This document shows positions 63,148-64,000 of a stretch of DNA of 64,000 nucleotides, piece after piece. A program made the translations under genes and the position numbers. The DNA is from Peptococcaceae bacterium BRH_c4b (GTDB lineage: Bacteria; Bacillota; Desulfotomaculia; Desulfotomaculales; Desulfocucumaceae): assembly GCA_000961595.1 (NCBI GenBank), contig LADO01000017.1:1-64000 (forward strand). The letters run 5' to 3'. Each line of letters opens with the position of its first letter. The first letter of the stretch is position 1. The notes under the pieces were generated by a model. It saw only the letters and a list, made by a program, of their open reading frames with translations. It searched no databases and was not told the origin of the DNA.

Positions 63148-63990
63148 TCAGGTCTCCTGCTTATACTCTACCGATGCACAGCCGGGGTGGCAGACTACTA
63201 GCTTGCCATCCAGGTATACGTGAAAAGCCTGGTTATCCGGGGCGATGTTGAGATTGCAAATCCCACAGCTTGTTTCCTTCCGGCAGATGGCCATAAGCCC
63301 TTCCCGGGCAGTGCCGTTTACTTTTCCGGTGGCTGCTTTTAGTTTGTTTTTCAGAGGAGTCACTGGTGAGCAGTCGGGGTGGTAACACTTTCTAACCCTT
63401 TTGCCATCCTGGCGGGCTTTAAATTCTACCACCGGAGTGTAAGGCAGTATATTTTTTTTGCAGCCGCAGCAGCGTAGCTTACGGGCGCCGTTTCCCTTTA
63501 GCACGTATCTGGTTTCAACCGGCTTCTGCCGTACCAAACGGTCTTTCAGATAGGAGAGCCTGGATTCATCCTCCATAATCCATTTTTCCAGTACCCTGTA
63601 AAAATCCCTGTAATTACGCTCGGTTAATTTGATGTGCGGCGGGAAACCGGCCTTCAAAATCTGGCTGTAAAATGCATCTTCCGCTATATCATGGGCCAGA
63701 CCGTCCATCCGGGCATATTCCCAGTTGTAATTATTCTCCGTCAACCAGGCATGCAGGCCGTGAAATATGTTCCCGGAACATACCAGTAGTTGGTCGTTCC
63801 TGCTTACACCAGCCTTTTCCATCATTTCTATTACTGCCCTGCAGACTACCTCCTCGAGACTTTCCCCGCCGTCCCAAGTCAAAGGGACGCGGGCCGTGTA
63901 TGATTCTACGGGACTTTCGGACACCAGCACCACTACTTCGGAAAATGCCCGGCATCCGCCCCCGGCGTCTTCGATAAACCAGGTTCTCAA
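63148..63990 (-). CDS. Uncharacterised protein with two C-terminal PARP-type-like zinc fingers (5' end cut)
   Basis: At least 280 residues; the frame continues upstream of TTG 63990 to the window edge (VITL...), so the true start is probably outside. The N-terminal 130 residues have an RNase H-like alternation (VVVLVSESPVESYTARV, QLLVCSGNIFHGL) without a clear catalytic set. Residues about 170-205 contain CCGCKK...CYHPDC, and about 240-272 contain CGICN...CHPGC. Both are CxxC...HxxC spacings like PARP-type zinc fingers. It ends directly against the phosphoesterase gene, convergent. Function not assigned. Confidence 0.6.
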   Translation of the reverse strand: MRTWFIEDAGGGCRAFSEVVVLVSESPVESYTARVPLTWDGGESLEEVVCRAVIEMMEKAGVSRNDQLLVCSGNIFHGLHAWLTENNYNWEYARMDGLAHDIAEDAFYSQILKAGFPPHIKLTERNYRDFYRVLEKWIMEDESRLSYLKDRLVRQKPVETRYVLKGNGARKLRCCGCKKNILPYTPVVEFKARQDGKRVRKCYHPDCSPVTPLKNKLKAATGKVNGTAREGLMAICRKETSCGICNLNIAPDNQAFHVYLDGKLVVCHPGCASVEYKQET

Positions 63991-64000
63991 AGTTATTACA

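Overview
This window looks like a chromosome segment of an anaerobic, spore-forming Bacillota, most like the Desulfotomaculum/Pelotomaculum group (Peptococcaceae sensu lato). This rests on gene content: a Spo0B-like protein beside Obg, a CO-dehydrogenase homologue, a low-molecular-weight sulfite-reductase-like protein, rubrerythrins, a flavodiiron protein and ADP-forming acetyl-CoA synthetase. Strong GGAGG-type ribosome sites and frequent TTG/GTG starts agree. It was inferred by reading alone; no database search was run.

Layout. 1-0.4 kb: end of an IS3-family element with a frameshift signal. 0.6-14 kb: housekeeping block (NYN protein, two linked radical-SAM proteins, RNase G, L21 leader, rplU, rpmA, spo0B-like, obg, chemoreceptor, proB, small sulfite reductase). 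Inside it, on the opposite strand between rpmA and spo0B, lies a roughly 620-nt highly structured RNA gene with its own promoter and terminator. 14-24 kb: oxidoreductase, nitrilase, a GNAT fusion, TrkA, a RelA/SpoT-like zinc-ribbon protein, an ABC-F ATPase, a crystallin-like small protein, a GGGP-synthase-family enzyme and a ComFB-like protein. 24.5-30.8 kb: acetate/acyl-CoA block (MFS carrier, two AMP-forming synthetases, IclR regulator). 31.3-36.7 kb: a three-gene SMC/condensin operon resembling Wadjet JetABC/MksFEB but without JetD, closed by a terminator at the jetC stop. 37-41 kb: Na/Pi cotransporter, then a class III nucleotidyl cyclase fused to a CD-NTase-like nucleotidyltransferase, divergent from a second ComFB-like gene. 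41-47.3 kb: HtrA, a two-component system, and an oxidative-stress group (PerR-like regulator with a Per box, rubredoxin, flavodiiron protein, rubrerythrin). 47.5-54.5 kb: membrane protein, TtcA-like protein, ADP-forming acetyl-CoA synthetase with a DRTGG protein, second rubrerythrin, lipoprotein. 54.7-58.9 kb: CooS-CooF-FAD oxidoreductase operon with an Rrf2 regulator. 59-64 kb: cysteine synthase, branched-chain aminotransferase, ferredoxin, phosphoesterase and a truncated zinc-finger protein.

Three themes stand out. First, possible conflict or signalling systems: JetD-less Wadjet-like operon, cyclase-NTase fusion with ComFB, RelA-like zinc protein. Second, redox chemistry: a CO-dehydrogenase homologue that keeps its metal ligands but has lost the usual catalytic His/Lys residues, and a PerR-type oxidative-stress cluster. 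Third, dense intergenic repeats: a GGGGACATTCC palindrome family, a TCAGTAGTC family, and a roughly 190-bp composite repeat found twice with one hairpin exactly inverted between copies.
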